Source: Lachnospiraceae bacterium (GTDB taxonomy: Bacteria > Bacillota > Clostridia > Lachnospirales > Lachnospiraceae). Taken from it: a stretch of DNA of 11,414 nt. The stretch is from NCBI GenBank assembly GCA_900757145.1, contig CAAEMT010000023.1, forward strand, positions 1-11,414. The letters are read 5' to 3'. Positions 1 to 6,123 of the stretch are shown piece after piece; within the stretch, counting starts at the first letter, position 1, and each line of letters starts with the position of its first letter. Made by a program: the position numbers and the translations under genes. The notes under the pieces are model-generated. The model did not search any database and was not told the DNA's origin. It was given only the letters and a program-made list of their open reading frames with translations.

Positions 1-115
1 ATCCATGTTTTTTGCTTGATTAAAACGCATAAAAATTGAAAAATTTAAACCCATGTGGAATTTAACTCTGCACTGGAATTTAAAATTTCAAGTCAGCAAA
101 AATTAAAAAAAGTGA

Positions 116-457
116 ATCTTACCTCTGTTTTTTACATGCAGTCTGATTGATTATATCGCACGCAGGACAAAGAATACGAGAAAAGATATTGTAGATGCTC
201 TGGGAAAAGAGCGGATCGCAAAGCTATACGATCTGGCAGACGTCTATCACAGCGACAACATAGACCGCGTCAGCGAAGATTTTATAATAGAGGAAGCGGC
301 GATCCGGACGGGCGAATTTGATAATGTAGGGGAATGTCGGTATGCGATACCGTCGCACTGGGACATCGGGAAGGTCTATAAAAGGCTGATCAAAGATGCG
401 ACAAAAGAAAAGCATATAAAACCCTTTTTATTTACTGGAGTGTTTCCTGCAAAATAA
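116..457 (+). pseudogene. Remnant of a small hypothetical protein, start codon disrupted
   Basis: An open frame with protein-like composition runs from the stop at 113-115 to TAA at 455-457. From residue C137-139 it reads as a soluble, charged alpha-helical protein (SLIDYIARRTKNTRKD, then ERIAKLYDLADVYHSDN, then CRYAIPSHWDIGKVYKRLIK). No ATG, GTG or TTG lies in frame at its beginning. An ATG at 136 is one base out of frame: removing one base after it would give MSLIDYI. No ribosome binding site is visible. The last residues (KPFLFTGVFPAK) are hydrophobic and unlike the rest, so the 3' end may be truncated and read into unrelated DNA. From memory it resembles small hypothetical proteins that occur near DUF3791/DUF3990 toxin-antitoxin-like genes in Lachnospiraceae, but I cannot confirm this. 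Bases 1-115 upstream are AT-rich and hold only short imperfect repeats (TGGAATTTA at 56 and 74). A functional gene with a non-canonical start is less likely. Confidence 0.5.
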
Positions 458-517
458 TGGCTGGAAGACTGAAAAAAACCTTCTGAAAAAATTTTTTAAA
501 AAATTTGAAAAATAGTG

Positions 518-546
518 TTGACAAGAACAATACCTTTTGCTATAAT
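518..546 (+). promoter_or_regulatory. Sigma-A promoter of tRNA-Leu
   Basis: A perfect TTGACA (518-523) and a perfect TATAAT (541-546) are separated by 17 bases. TGC directly before the -10 also gives an extended -10. Upstream, 486-515 is a run of A6-T6-A6-T3 tracts that would suit an UP element. The tRNA begins 11 bases after the -10, so the 5' leader is only a few bases long. This is among the strongest promoters possible by consensus, as expected for a stable RNA gene. Confidence 0.93.
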
Positions 547-557
547 TCCAATTGTTC

Positions 558-642
558 GCGGAAGTGTCGGAATTGGCAGACGAGCAAGACTAAGGATCTT
601 GTGAGCAATGCGCTCGTGTGGGTTCAAGTCCCATCTTCCGCA
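558..642 (+). tRNA. tRNA-Leu, anticodon AAG
   Basis: An 85-base class II tRNA. The acceptor stem GCGGAAG (558-564) pairs with CTTCCGC (635-641), and the discriminator base is A642. The D-loop carries the TTGG core. The anticodon stem CAAGA/TCTTG encloses the loop CTAAGGA, in which U33 is followed by AAG, so it would decode CUU. The long variable arm has a GAGC/GCTC stem, as expected for leucine. The T arm GTGGG-TTCAAGT-CCCAT is normal. CCA is not encoded (TGG follows), so it must be added after transcription. The gene stands alone between its own promoter and terminator. An adenosine at the wobble position is uncommon in bacteria outside tRNA-Arg. Confidence 0.95.
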
Positions 643-644
643 TG

Positions 645-677
645 GACTCTTTCGAGAGATCGAAAGAGTCTTTTTTT
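645..677 (+). terminator. Rho-independent terminator of tRNA-Leu
   Basis: A perfect 10-bp stem (GACTCTTTCG, 645-654, with CGAAAGAGTC, 661-670) has a 6-base loop and is followed by seven T (671-677). It starts three bases after the tRNA and ends that transcript. Confidence 0.95.
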
Positions 678-749
678 GTTATCTAATCATAATTTTTGCA
701 TTTGCGTATGTGGATGCAGGAAGAGGCACAGATCAGGAGGGAGCTTCAG

Positions 750-1913
750 ATGCCAAGAAACAGGGATGATCGTCCCGTAAGGCGGGATGGCTATGAAAAT
801 GAAAATCAAAAAAAGAAAACAGGCATGAATACAAAGAAGGTATTTGCTATCAGTTTTTGTATAGTGCTCGGTATTGTATTTATCAGCGGCGGACTGATCT
901 ATAAGCTTGGACATGATATGTACAGCAATTTCAATTACGTGGCTGACGATGAGGTGAAGGTGCTTGAGACGCTGCCGGAGGCTGCTTTAGAGGAGATGGC
1001 GGAAGCTGAGACGGCAGAGGACGACGGACTGAAAGGCGAGAAAGTATCAGATGACGTGTTAAAGAGTATTCACGATCAGATCAGCAGTCTTGCAGATCAG
1101 GAAGCTGTATCGGATGATGATATTTACAACGTACTTCTTGTCGGACTTGACCGCCGTGATAAATCATGGAACGGTAACTCTGACAGTATGATGCTTGTTT
1201 CTATAAATAAGAAGGATAACAGGGTATCTGTGGTGTCTCTGATGCGTGATACGTACGTAGACATACCGGAGGTCGGATATCAGAAGCTGAATTATGCGTA
1301 TGCGTACGGCGCAGGTCCGCTTCTGTGCGAGACGGTTACGAATACTTACAATATAGAAGTAGACCGTTACGCGGCAGTAGACTTTTTTGACCTGATCGAT
1401 ATTATTGATATTATCGGCGGCGTATCGCTTGAAATCAGCGCAAAGGAAGCCGAGGTAGCAAACGGATACATTCTCGATATGTGTACACTGATCGAGGGTG
1501 AGGACGGATGGGATCATCAGATTCCGGCTGAGGGCGGTTTTGTCCGCTGCGACGGTATTCAGGCTGTAGCGTTTGCGCGCAACCGTTTCGTTGGAAATTC
1601 CGACTATGAGAGAACGGAGCGTCAGCGTTACCTGATCCAGCAGCTTATCGCGGAAGTAAAGCAGATGAGCGTAGCGCAGATGACAGAGAAGATGAAAGCG
1701 ATCCTTGAGCATGTGACTATGAACATTCCTGAGAGCGAGATCTGGGCGATGATTCCTGAGCTTCCTGAAATGCTCAATTATAAGTTTGAGATGGATCGTG
1801 TGCCGTACGACAATATGTACAGTATCATCGATGTAAACGGTCAGGGCATGCTTGTACCGGACTGGGAGCCGACGCTTGAGAAGATGCATGATTTCATATA
1901 CGGAACCAATTAA
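750..1913 (+). CDS. LytR-CpsA-Psr (LCP) family cell-wall glycopolymer ligase
   Basis: 387 residues. The ATG at 750 is chosen because AGGAGGG (735-741) lies 8 bases upstream; the same frame opens earlier (TTG 696, ATG 708 and 714) but those starts lack a ribosome binding site. A basic cytoplasmic tail (1-30) is followed by one membrane anchor (about 31-51), an acidic Glu/Asp-rich linker (about 60-120), and an extracellular LCP domain (about 124-320). Family landmarks are VLLVGLDRR, NSDSMMLVSIN, the conserved Arg in LMRDTYVDIP (R166), KLNYAYAYG, IIDIIGGV, and the second Arg cluster ARNR (276-279) followed by DYERTERQR. LCP enzymes transfer polyprenyl-pyrophosphate-linked glycopolymers (teichoic acid or capsule) onto peptidoglycan outside the membrane; the polymer handled here cannot be told. 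A C-terminal helical stretch follows the domain. No partner gene is adjacent, and the gene is monocistronic with a terminator behind it. Confidence 0.93.
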   Translation: MPRNRDDRPVRRDGYENENQKKKTGMNTKKVFAISFCIVLGIVFISGGLIYKLGHDMYSNFNYVADDEVKVLETLPEAALEEMAEAETAEDDGLKGEKVSDDVLKSIHDQISSLADQEAVSDDDIYNVLLVGLDRRDKSWNGNSDSMMLVSINKKDNRVSVVSLMRDTYVDIPEVGYQKLNYAYAYGAGPLLCETVTNTYNIEVDRYAAVDFFDLIDIIDIIGGVSLEISAKEAEVANGYILDMCTLIEGEDGWDHQIPAEGGFVRCDGIQAVAFARNRFVGNSDYERTERQRYLIQQLIAEVKQMSVAQMTEKMKAILEHVTMNIPESEIWAMIPELPEMLNYKFEMDRVPYDNMYSIIDVNGQGMLVPDWEPTLEKMHDFIYGTN

Positions 1914-1960
1914 ATAAAAGAGATGTGATCTGTTGGAAAACAGTTCATCCTGAAGTGATA

Positions 1961-2007
1961 AAAACAGGTGCAAAGATATAGAAAATATATTTTGCACCTG
2001 TTTTTTT
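1961..2007 (+). terminator. Rho-independent terminator of the LCP gene
   Basis: AAAACAGGTGCAAA (1961-1974) pairs with TTTGCACCTGTTTT (1991-2004). The stem is extended inside by ATATA/TATAT around a GAAAA loop, with G1975 bulged. A T-tract follows to 2007. It lies about 50 bases after the LCP stop codon. The A-rich 5' side could also support termination from the opposite strand. Confidence 0.92.
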
Positions 2008-2041
2008 CTGTCTGAAAAGAGAAAAAATGCCAAAAAATAAG

Positions 2042-2074
2042 GAAACAGCCGGTAGGGGAGCTACCGGCTGTTTC
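2042..2074. other. Perfect 14-bp hairpin without a + strand T-tract
   Basis: GAAACAGCCGGTAG (2042-2055) pairs perfectly with CTACCGGCTGTTTC (2061-2074) around the loop GGGAG. On the + strand no T-run follows, so it is not an ordinary forward terminator. On the - strand the hairpin is followed by a T-rich stretch (complement of 2029-2041), and a promoter-like pair lies just upstream of it (TTTACA as the complement of 2105-2110, TATACT as the complement of 2081-2086, 18-base spacer). It could be a minus-strand terminator, a very short minus-strand RNA, or part of the leader region of the next gene. The hairpin itself is certain; its role is not. Confidence 0.6.
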
Positions 2075-2104
2075 GAGGGGAGTATAAATAATTAATAAGG
2101 GGTT

Positions 2105-2137
2105 TGTAAAAAAATGTCCAAAAACAATTTTTTTACA
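2105..2137. other. Perfect 11-bp A/T-rich hairpin
   Basis: TGTAAAAAAAT (2105-2115) pairs perfectly with ATTTTTTTACA (2127-2137) around an 11-base loop. The A and T tracts may also act as bent DNA or UP-element sequence for the promoter-like TATAATATAAT just downstream. Its weak A-T pairing makes an RNA role less certain than for the GC-rich hairpin at 2042-2074. Confidence 0.5.
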
Positions 2138-2156
2138 GTTGTGATTATAATATAAT
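2128..2156 (+). promoter_or_regulatory. Possible promoter of the Asn/Ser-rich small protein
   Basis: Two overlapping perfect -10 hexamers (TATAAT at 2146 and 2151) lie about 95 bases before the start codon. For the second, the 17-base-spaced -35 would be TTTTTT (2128-2133), a poor match to TTGACA; TTTACA at 2132 is too close. The A/T tracts upstream may compensate. The -10 is convincing and the -35 is weak. A leader of roughly 85 bases follows, in which I see no clear fold. Confidence 0.4.
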
Positions 2157-2248
2157 TTCCAGAAAAAAGCAACACATATTTTCGCGAAAATCAGGAATAC
2201 TAAGACTGTAACAAATAAAAAGAAAGAAGAAACAGGAGGCTATTTATC

Positions 2249-2464
2249 ATGGCTAAGAACGCAAATAATGCAGAAAACACAAATAATTCAAAGAATAGTG
2301 CAAAAAATAACACGGGCAATGAGGCTGGAAATGTAAGAAACTGCGATTATAACAGAGCATCCGGCAGTACGCAGAGCAGTTCCAGAAACAGCTCTAAAAA
2401 TAGCTCCAAAAACAGCGCTAAGAGCAGCTCTTCAAGTGAATATGACTGTAAGTCTGAGTACTAA
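2249..2464 (+). CDS. Small Asn/Ser-rich low-complexity protein, function unknown
   Basis: 71 residues from an ATG with AGGAGG (2234-2239) 9 bases upstream, so translation is well supported. By my count about 16 Asn and 18 Ser make up nearly half the protein, with Lys spread throughout. The N-terminal half is Asn-rich (NANNAENTNNSKNSAKNN); the second half has short repeats NSSKNSSKNSAK and then five Ser. Only two Cys occur, in NCDYN and YDCKSEY, giving mirrored CDY and YDC motifs. There is no hydrophobic core, membrane segment or signal peptide, so it is probably disordered and cytoplasmic. It is not a recognisable alpha/beta SASP. It has its own terminator and a putative promoter after a hairpin-rich intergenic region. 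I do not recognise the family. Confidence 0.72.
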   Translation: MAKNANNAENTNNSKNSAKNNTGNEAGNVRNCDYNRASGSTQSSSRNSSKNSSKNSAKSSSSSEYDCKSEY

Positions 2465-2488
2465 AGCCTGTACAAAGAGGTGTGATGG

Positions 2489-2516
2489 AAAAGGGATGTT
2501 TCGGCATCCCTTTTTT
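2489..2516 (+). terminator. Rho-independent terminator of the Asn/Ser-rich protein gene
   Basis: AAAAGGGATG (2489-2498) pairs with CATCCCTTTT (2505-2514), closing a small TTTCGG loop, with six T at 2511-2516. It follows the small-protein stop codon by 24 bases and isolates that gene from the rhodanese. Confidence 0.93.
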
Positions 2517-2586
2517 GCATTTGCATATGATAAAGAAAAAGGAGTAGTACAGCCGGGACAAAAAGGATGGCTGTGCAGTATGACAG

Positions 2587-2880
2587 ATGGAGACGATTTC
2601 TGCAAAAGAGCTTGACCGGTATGCATCGGATGAGAGCTCTGTAATCATAGATCTGCGTTCGCCGCAGGAGTATGCAAGGGATCATGTAGCCGGAGCGGTC
2701 AATATCCCGCGGGGCAGATTTTTCAAAGATCCCGTCGGATGGAAGAACCGCACGCTGATTTTGTACTGCGAACGCGGCGCGCTCAGTATGGCGGTGGCGC
2801 GTGAGCTGGAGCGAAGAGGGTACAGGGCAAAGAGTGTAGTAGGAGGATTTCGCGCATATCGCAAAGAGGATATCTGGTAA
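2587..2880 (+). CDS. Single-domain rhodanese-like sulfurtransferase
   Basis: 97 residues, the length of a stand-alone rhodanese domain (GlpE/PspE size). The CH2A-like motif VIIDLRSPQEYARDHVAGA (19-37) leads to NIPRG. The active-site loop CERGALS begins with the catalytic Cys61 that carries the persulfide, and the domain ends with GGFRAYRK. Such enzymes move sulfane sulfur in the cytoplasm; the physiological donor and acceptor are unknown here. An in-frame TGA at 2581-2583 fixes the start at or after 2584, so ATG 2587 is the only sensible choice, but no good Shine-Dalgarno lies before it (the nearest AAAAGG is about 20 bases away). It sits after a terminator and before a new promoter, so it is probably transcribed alone or weakly. 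Confidence 0.88.
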   Translation: METISAKELDRYASDESSVIIDLRSPQEYARDHVAGAVNIPRGRFFKDPVGWKNRTLILYCERGALSMAVARELERRGYRAKSVVGGFRAYRKEDIW

Positions 2881-2939
2881 ATGGACGTCTGCGCAGGTCT
2901 ATACAGAGTAATGCCTGAGGCGATTCCTGCGATTAGCGA

Positions 2940-2969
2940 TTGACAAAAAAGGGCGGTGGGCATTAAGAT
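2940..2969 (+). promoter_or_regulatory. Promoter of the yfcE-ypsC-protease-rdgB-ysnB operon
   Basis: A perfect TTGACA (2940-2945) is followed after 18 bases by TAAGAT (2964-2969), a 4 of 6 match to TATAAT. It is placed 27 bases before the yfcE start, which leaves a leader of about 20 bases containing the AGGAGG ribosome binding site (2986-2991). Confidence 0.65.
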
Positions 2970-2996
2970 ATAGAAAAAACAGATCAGGAGGAACGT

Positions 2997-3539
2997 ATGA
3001 AGCTTTTAGTGGCATCTGATATTCACGGATCAGCGTATTACTGCCGGAAGCTGTTGGATACATATGAAAAGGAAGGAGCACAGCGGATGATTCTGCTCGG
3101 TGATATTTTGTATCACGGGCCGAGAAATGATCTTCCCAGAGAATATGCGCCGAAGGAGGTCATCCGCATGCTCAATGAAAAGAAGGATGAAATATATGCG
3201 GTGCGCGGTAATTGTGAGGCAGAGGTGGATCAGATGGTGCTCGAATTTCCGGTATTGGCAGACTATATGGTGCTTTTTGAACAGGGACATGCCATCTATG
3301 CAACGCATGGACATATTTATCACGAGGACAATCTTCCGCCTGTGAAGCCGGGCGATGTGCTTTTGCACGGACATACGCACGTACTGCGTGCGGAGAAAAA
3401 AGGTGGCATCTTAATCTGGAATCCCGGTTCGGTGTCTATCCCTAAGGAGGGAAATCCGCCTACGTACGCACTTTTGGAGGACGGCGTATTTCGCATCAAA
3501 GATTTTGAAGGAACAATTGTAAAGGAAATGACCGTATGA
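2997..3539 (+). CDS. yfcE: YfcE-type metallophosphodiesterase
   Basis: 180 residues, close to E. coli YfcE (184), with long shared motifs such as HGPRN, AVRGNC, EVDQM and NPGSVSIPK. The calcineurin-like two-metal site is complete: D8 and H10 in SDIHG, D36 in LGDIL, N72 in GNCE, H104 and H106 in THGH, and H124, H126 and H128 in HGHTH. The family hydrolyses phosphodiesters with Mn2+ in vitro; the natural substrate is not settled. ATG is preceded by AGGAGG (2986-2991) 5 bases away. The stop overlaps the next start in ATGA, which indicates translational coupling to the rRNA methyltransferase. It is the first gene after the promoter at 2940 and has a smaller relative at 6750 in the same operon. 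Confidence 0.94.
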   Translation: MKLLVASDIHGSAYYCRKLLDTYEKEGAQRMILLGDILYHGPRNDLPREYAPKEVIRMLNEKKDEIYAVRGNCEAEVDQMVLEFPVLADYMVLFEQGHAIYATHGHIYHEDNLPPVKPGDVLLHGHTHVLRAEKKGGILIWNPGSVSIPKEGNPPTYALLEDGVFRIKDFEGTIVKEMTV

Positions 3540-4699
3540 GAAGAATATATGAATTGATGGCGCCGTGCCACTTTGGTCTGGAAGCCGTATTGAAAAGAGA
3601 GATCCTTGATCTGGGATATGAGATAAGCAGTGTAGAGGATGGACGTGTGACGTTTTTTGGGGACGCTGAGGCGATCGCAGTCGCAAACGTATTTCTTCGC
3701 TCGGCAGAGCGTATTTTATTGAAAGTAGGGACCGTTCATGCAGAGACGTTTGATGAGCTGTTTGAGGCGGTAAAGGCGCTTGCGTGGGAAGAGTATCTGC
3801 CTGTGGATGCAAGATTCTGGGTGGCAAAAGCAACCTCGGTAAAAAGCAGGCTGTTCAGTCCGTCGGATATCCAGTCTATCGTGAAAAAGGCGGTTGTGGA
3901 GCGTTTGAAGACAGTGTATCATGTGAACTGGTTTGCGGAGGAAGGAGCTTCTTATCCGATCCGTATCGCCTTTCTGAAAGATGAGGCGGTGATAGGGCTT
4001 GATACGACAGGGGAATCCCTGCACAAAAGAGGCTATCGGAAATTCACTGCAAAGGCGCCTATTTCGGAGACTCTGGCGGCAGCGCTCATCATGCTGACTC
4101 CGTGGAAGAGGGACAGAATACTTGTCGATCCATTTTGCGGCAGCGGCACGTTTCCGATTGAGGCGGCGATGATGGCAGCAAATATCGCGCCGGGGATGAA
4201 TAGATCTTTCCTTTCTGAACAGTGGACGAACCTGATGCAAAAAAGAATGTGGTACGATGCTGTGGAAGAGGCTCAGGATCTGATCGATACTTCTGTGCAG
4301 ACAGATATTCAGGGATATGATATCGATGCGGAGGTGCTGCGCGCTGCGAGAGAGAACGCGCGTCTTGCAGGTGTGGACCATTTGATCCATTTTCAGCAGC
4401 GTCCGGTGAGCGAACTGAACCATCCAAAGAAGTACGGGTTTGTCATTACCAATCCGCCGTACGGAGAGCGTATCGAAGAGCGGGAGAATCTTCCGTCTCT
4501 GTATCAGGAGATCGGGCAGGCGTTTCATCGTCTTGATTCTTGGTCTGAATACGTGATCACTTCGTACGACCAGGCTGAAAAATATATCGGAAAAAAGGCG
4601 GACAAAAATAGAAAGATATACAACGGAATGATAAAGACGTATTATTATCAGTTCCTTGGACCGAAGCCTCCGAAGAGAAGAGACGGGGATGTGCATTGA
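3536..4699 (+). CDS. ypsC: THUMP-domain 23S rRNA guanine-N2 methyltransferase (YpsC/RlmL type)
   Basis: 387 residues, the length of Bacillus YpsC and equal to the RlmL half of the fused E. coli RlmKL. An N-terminal ferredoxin-like plus THUMP RNA-binding region (about 1-155) precedes a Rossmann methyltransferase of the UPF0020 group. The hinge LHKRGYRKFTAKAPISETLAAAL (written here in parts: LHKRGYRK, then APISETLAAAL) is typical. SAM-binding motif I is DPFCGSGTFPIEAA from D198, and the target-base motif is NPPYGER from N306. By homology it methylates a guanine (m2G2445-like) in 23S rRNA during ribosome assembly, using SAM. It starts inside the yfcE stop (ATGA) and ends in a TTGA overlap with the protease gene, so it is the centre of a tightly coupled operon. 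The family assignment is firm; the exact modified base is inferred. Confidence 0.92.
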   Translation: MRRIYELMAPCHFGLEAVLKREILDLGYEISSVEDGRVTFFGDAEAIAVANVFLRSAERILLKVGTVHAETFDELFEAVKALAWEEYLPVDARFWVAKATSVKSRLFSPSDIQSIVKKAVVERLKTVYHVNWFAEEGASYPIRIAFLKDEAVIGLDTTGESLHKRGYRKFTAKAPISETLAAALIMLTPWKRDRILVDPFCGSGTFPIEAAMMAANIAPGMNRSFLSEQWTNLMQKRMWYDAVEEAQDLIDTSVQTDIQGYDIDAEVLRAARENARLAGVDHLIHFQQRPVSELNHPKKYGFVITNPPYGERIEERENLPSLYQEIGQAFHRLDSWSEYVITSYDQAEKYIGKKADKNRKIYNGMIKTYYYQFLGPKPPKRRDGDVH

Positions 4700-6105
4700 T
4701 CGGGAAAAAAGTCAGGAAAAATACGCTCTTGCGAGCAGGGATTGTGTGCGGCATCATAGTATTCGCAGGCGCGGCGGGAGGCTGCGCGCTGTCAGGGCAG
4801 GAGCAAGGTGATGAAGGAAAAGAGCGGTACTGTGCGGAAGAAAATACTGCGGTACGAGAGCTACAGAGCCTGCTTTTGCCGGAACAAAACGGATTCCTTC
4901 CGTCTTACTGGTATGCCGGAGATTACGGAAAGAAGCCTGCGGTGCGCCGCCAGTACAGTCAGAGCAATTGTTGGGCAGTAGCTGCTGCCTCTGCGATTGA
5001 GTCGTCTCTTTTGCCGCGCAGGGATCAGCTGTTTGTTCTGGGAGAGCAGGATGTGCAGATTTCACCGGATCATTTTGTCTATCGCAATGTCTTTACAGTC
5101 GATCCTGCCGCAGGCGGGAGCTACTATATGGCTATGGCTTATTTAACCGGATGGCAGGGACCGATCCTGCAAAAAGACGATCCGTACGGAGATATGAAGT
5201 CTCCGGAAGGTCTCTCTCCGGCGGTGCATGTGCAGGAGATCAGAATCTTTGAGGAGGCAGATGAGGAAGAGTTAAAAAAAGCCGTGATGGAGTACGGGGC
5301 GGTGCAGGCATCGCTTTATATGAGTACGGAACAGACAAGGGTGGATGAGCCATATTATAATGCAATGACTTCTGCCTATTATTATCCGCAGGAGATGACG
5401 CAGAATCACGACATTGTGATTCTTGGATGGGACGATTCGTATTCACGTTTTCTTTTTAAGAATATTCCGTCGAGAGACGGTGCGTTTATTTGCCAGAACA
5501 GTTGGGGTGAGGAATTCGGAGAGGACGGCATTTTTTATGTGTCCTATGAGGATGCAAATCTCGGCGTGATGGCGGCGGCGTACAGCCAAATAGAGTCTGC
5601 GGATAATTATGACCGCATTTATCAGGCGGATGACTGCGGATGGCAGAGCAGTCAGGGATATGGCAGCGATACATGCTGGTTTGCAAATGTCTATACGGCG
5701 CAGGCAGATGAATTGCTTGCGGCAGCAGGCTTTTATGTGACGGGGCGAAACGCCCGATATGAAGTATGGCTGGTACACGATTTTGAAGGAGAAGCTTCCT
5801 TTGCGAAAAGAGAGCTTTTGGCACAGGGCAGTTTTCCGGATATCGGATATTATACGGTGGATTTTGAGGAGAAGCCTGTGCTGGCGCAGGGGGAACGGTT
5901 TGCAGTGGCAGTCAGACTTAAAACACCGGAAAATACGAGTCCGGCAGCAGTAGAGCATGCAGGTGATCCTGATACGCAGAATGTCATTTTGGAAGGAAAA
6001 GAAGGGTATTTAAGCTTTGACGGAAAGAACTGGCAGAATACGGAGCAGTCATTCGGGACAAATGTGTGTCTGAAAGCGTATACGCAGACGGAGTTTTCCG
6101 AATAA
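4696..6105 (+). CDS. Exported papain-like (C1A) cysteine protease with lectin-like C-terminus
   Basis: 469 residues from a TTG start overlapping the previous TGA (TTGA), the only plausible coupled start. A basic N-terminus and hydrophobic segment (about 11-29) end in AAGGC with Cys30, a possible lipobox though Ala at -3 is atypical; otherwise it is a Sec signal or membrane anchor. The papain fold follows: oxyanion Gln86, catalytic Cys92 in QSNCWAVAAASAIES, His238 in QNHDIVILGWDD and Asn268 in QNSWGEEFGEDGIFYVSY, so the triad is complete. After about residue 310 comes a beta-rich region with aromatic and Gly motifs (GYGSDTCWFANVY, GFYVTG, YTVDF) resembling the lectin-like domain found behind C1A peptidases of gut Clostridia. 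It probably cleaves proteins or peptides at the cell surface; the target is unknown. No inhibitor or immunity gene is adjacent. Confidence 0.9.
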   Translation: MIGKKVRKNTLLRAGIVCGIIVFAGAAGGCALSGQEQGDEGKERYCAEENTAVRELQSLLLPEQNGFLPSYWYAGDYGKKPAVRRQYSQSNCWAVAAASAIESSLLPRRDQLFVLGEQDVQISPDHFVYRNVFTVDPAAGGSYYMAMAYLTGWQGPILQKDDPYGDMKSPEGLSPAVHVQEIRIFEEADEEELKKAVMEYGAVQASLYMSTEQTRVDEPYYNAMTSAYYYPQEMTQNHDIVILGWDDSYSRFLFKNIPSRDGAFICQNSWGEEFGEDGIFYVSYEDANLGVMAAAYSQIESADNYDRIYQADDCGWQSSQGYGSDTCWFANVYTAQADELLAAAGFYVTGRNARYEVWLVHDFEGEASFAKRELLAQGSFPDIGYYTVDFEEKPVLAQGERFAVAVRLKTPENTSPAAVEHAGDPDTQNVILEGKEGYLSFDGKNWQNTEQSFGTNVCLKAYTQTEFSE

Positions 6106-6123
6106 GGAAAGAGGAGAGAAACG

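Noticed and set aside
696..749. N-terminal extension of the LCP protein from TTG 696 or ATG 708/714
   Set aside because: No ribosome binding site precedes these codons, whereas AGGAGGG sits 8 bases before ATG 750. Starting earlier would also place that site inside the coding region.
505..780. 91-codon open frame across the tRNA and its terminator
   Set aside because: It reads through the tRNA-Leu gene, the terminator and the LCP ribosome binding site and has no start signal, so it is a chance frame.
1164..2033. Long open frame on the - strand (289 codons) opposite the LCP gene
   Set aside because: It is antisense to a strongly supported LCP coding region, has no ribosome binding site at its start, starts inside a terminator, and its translation is rich in His, Arg and Tyr as expected for a shadow frame.
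2042..2074. GC-rich hairpin considered as a second forward terminator of the LCP gene
   Set aside because: No T-tract follows on the + strand (GAGGGGAGTATAAAT follows), and a complete terminator already ends at 2007.
3716..4696. Long open frame on the - strand (326 codons) opposite the rRNA methyltransferase
   Set aside because: It lies antisense to a gene with clear SAM and NPPY motifs. Its translation has no recognisable domain and a composition typical of reversed coding sequence.
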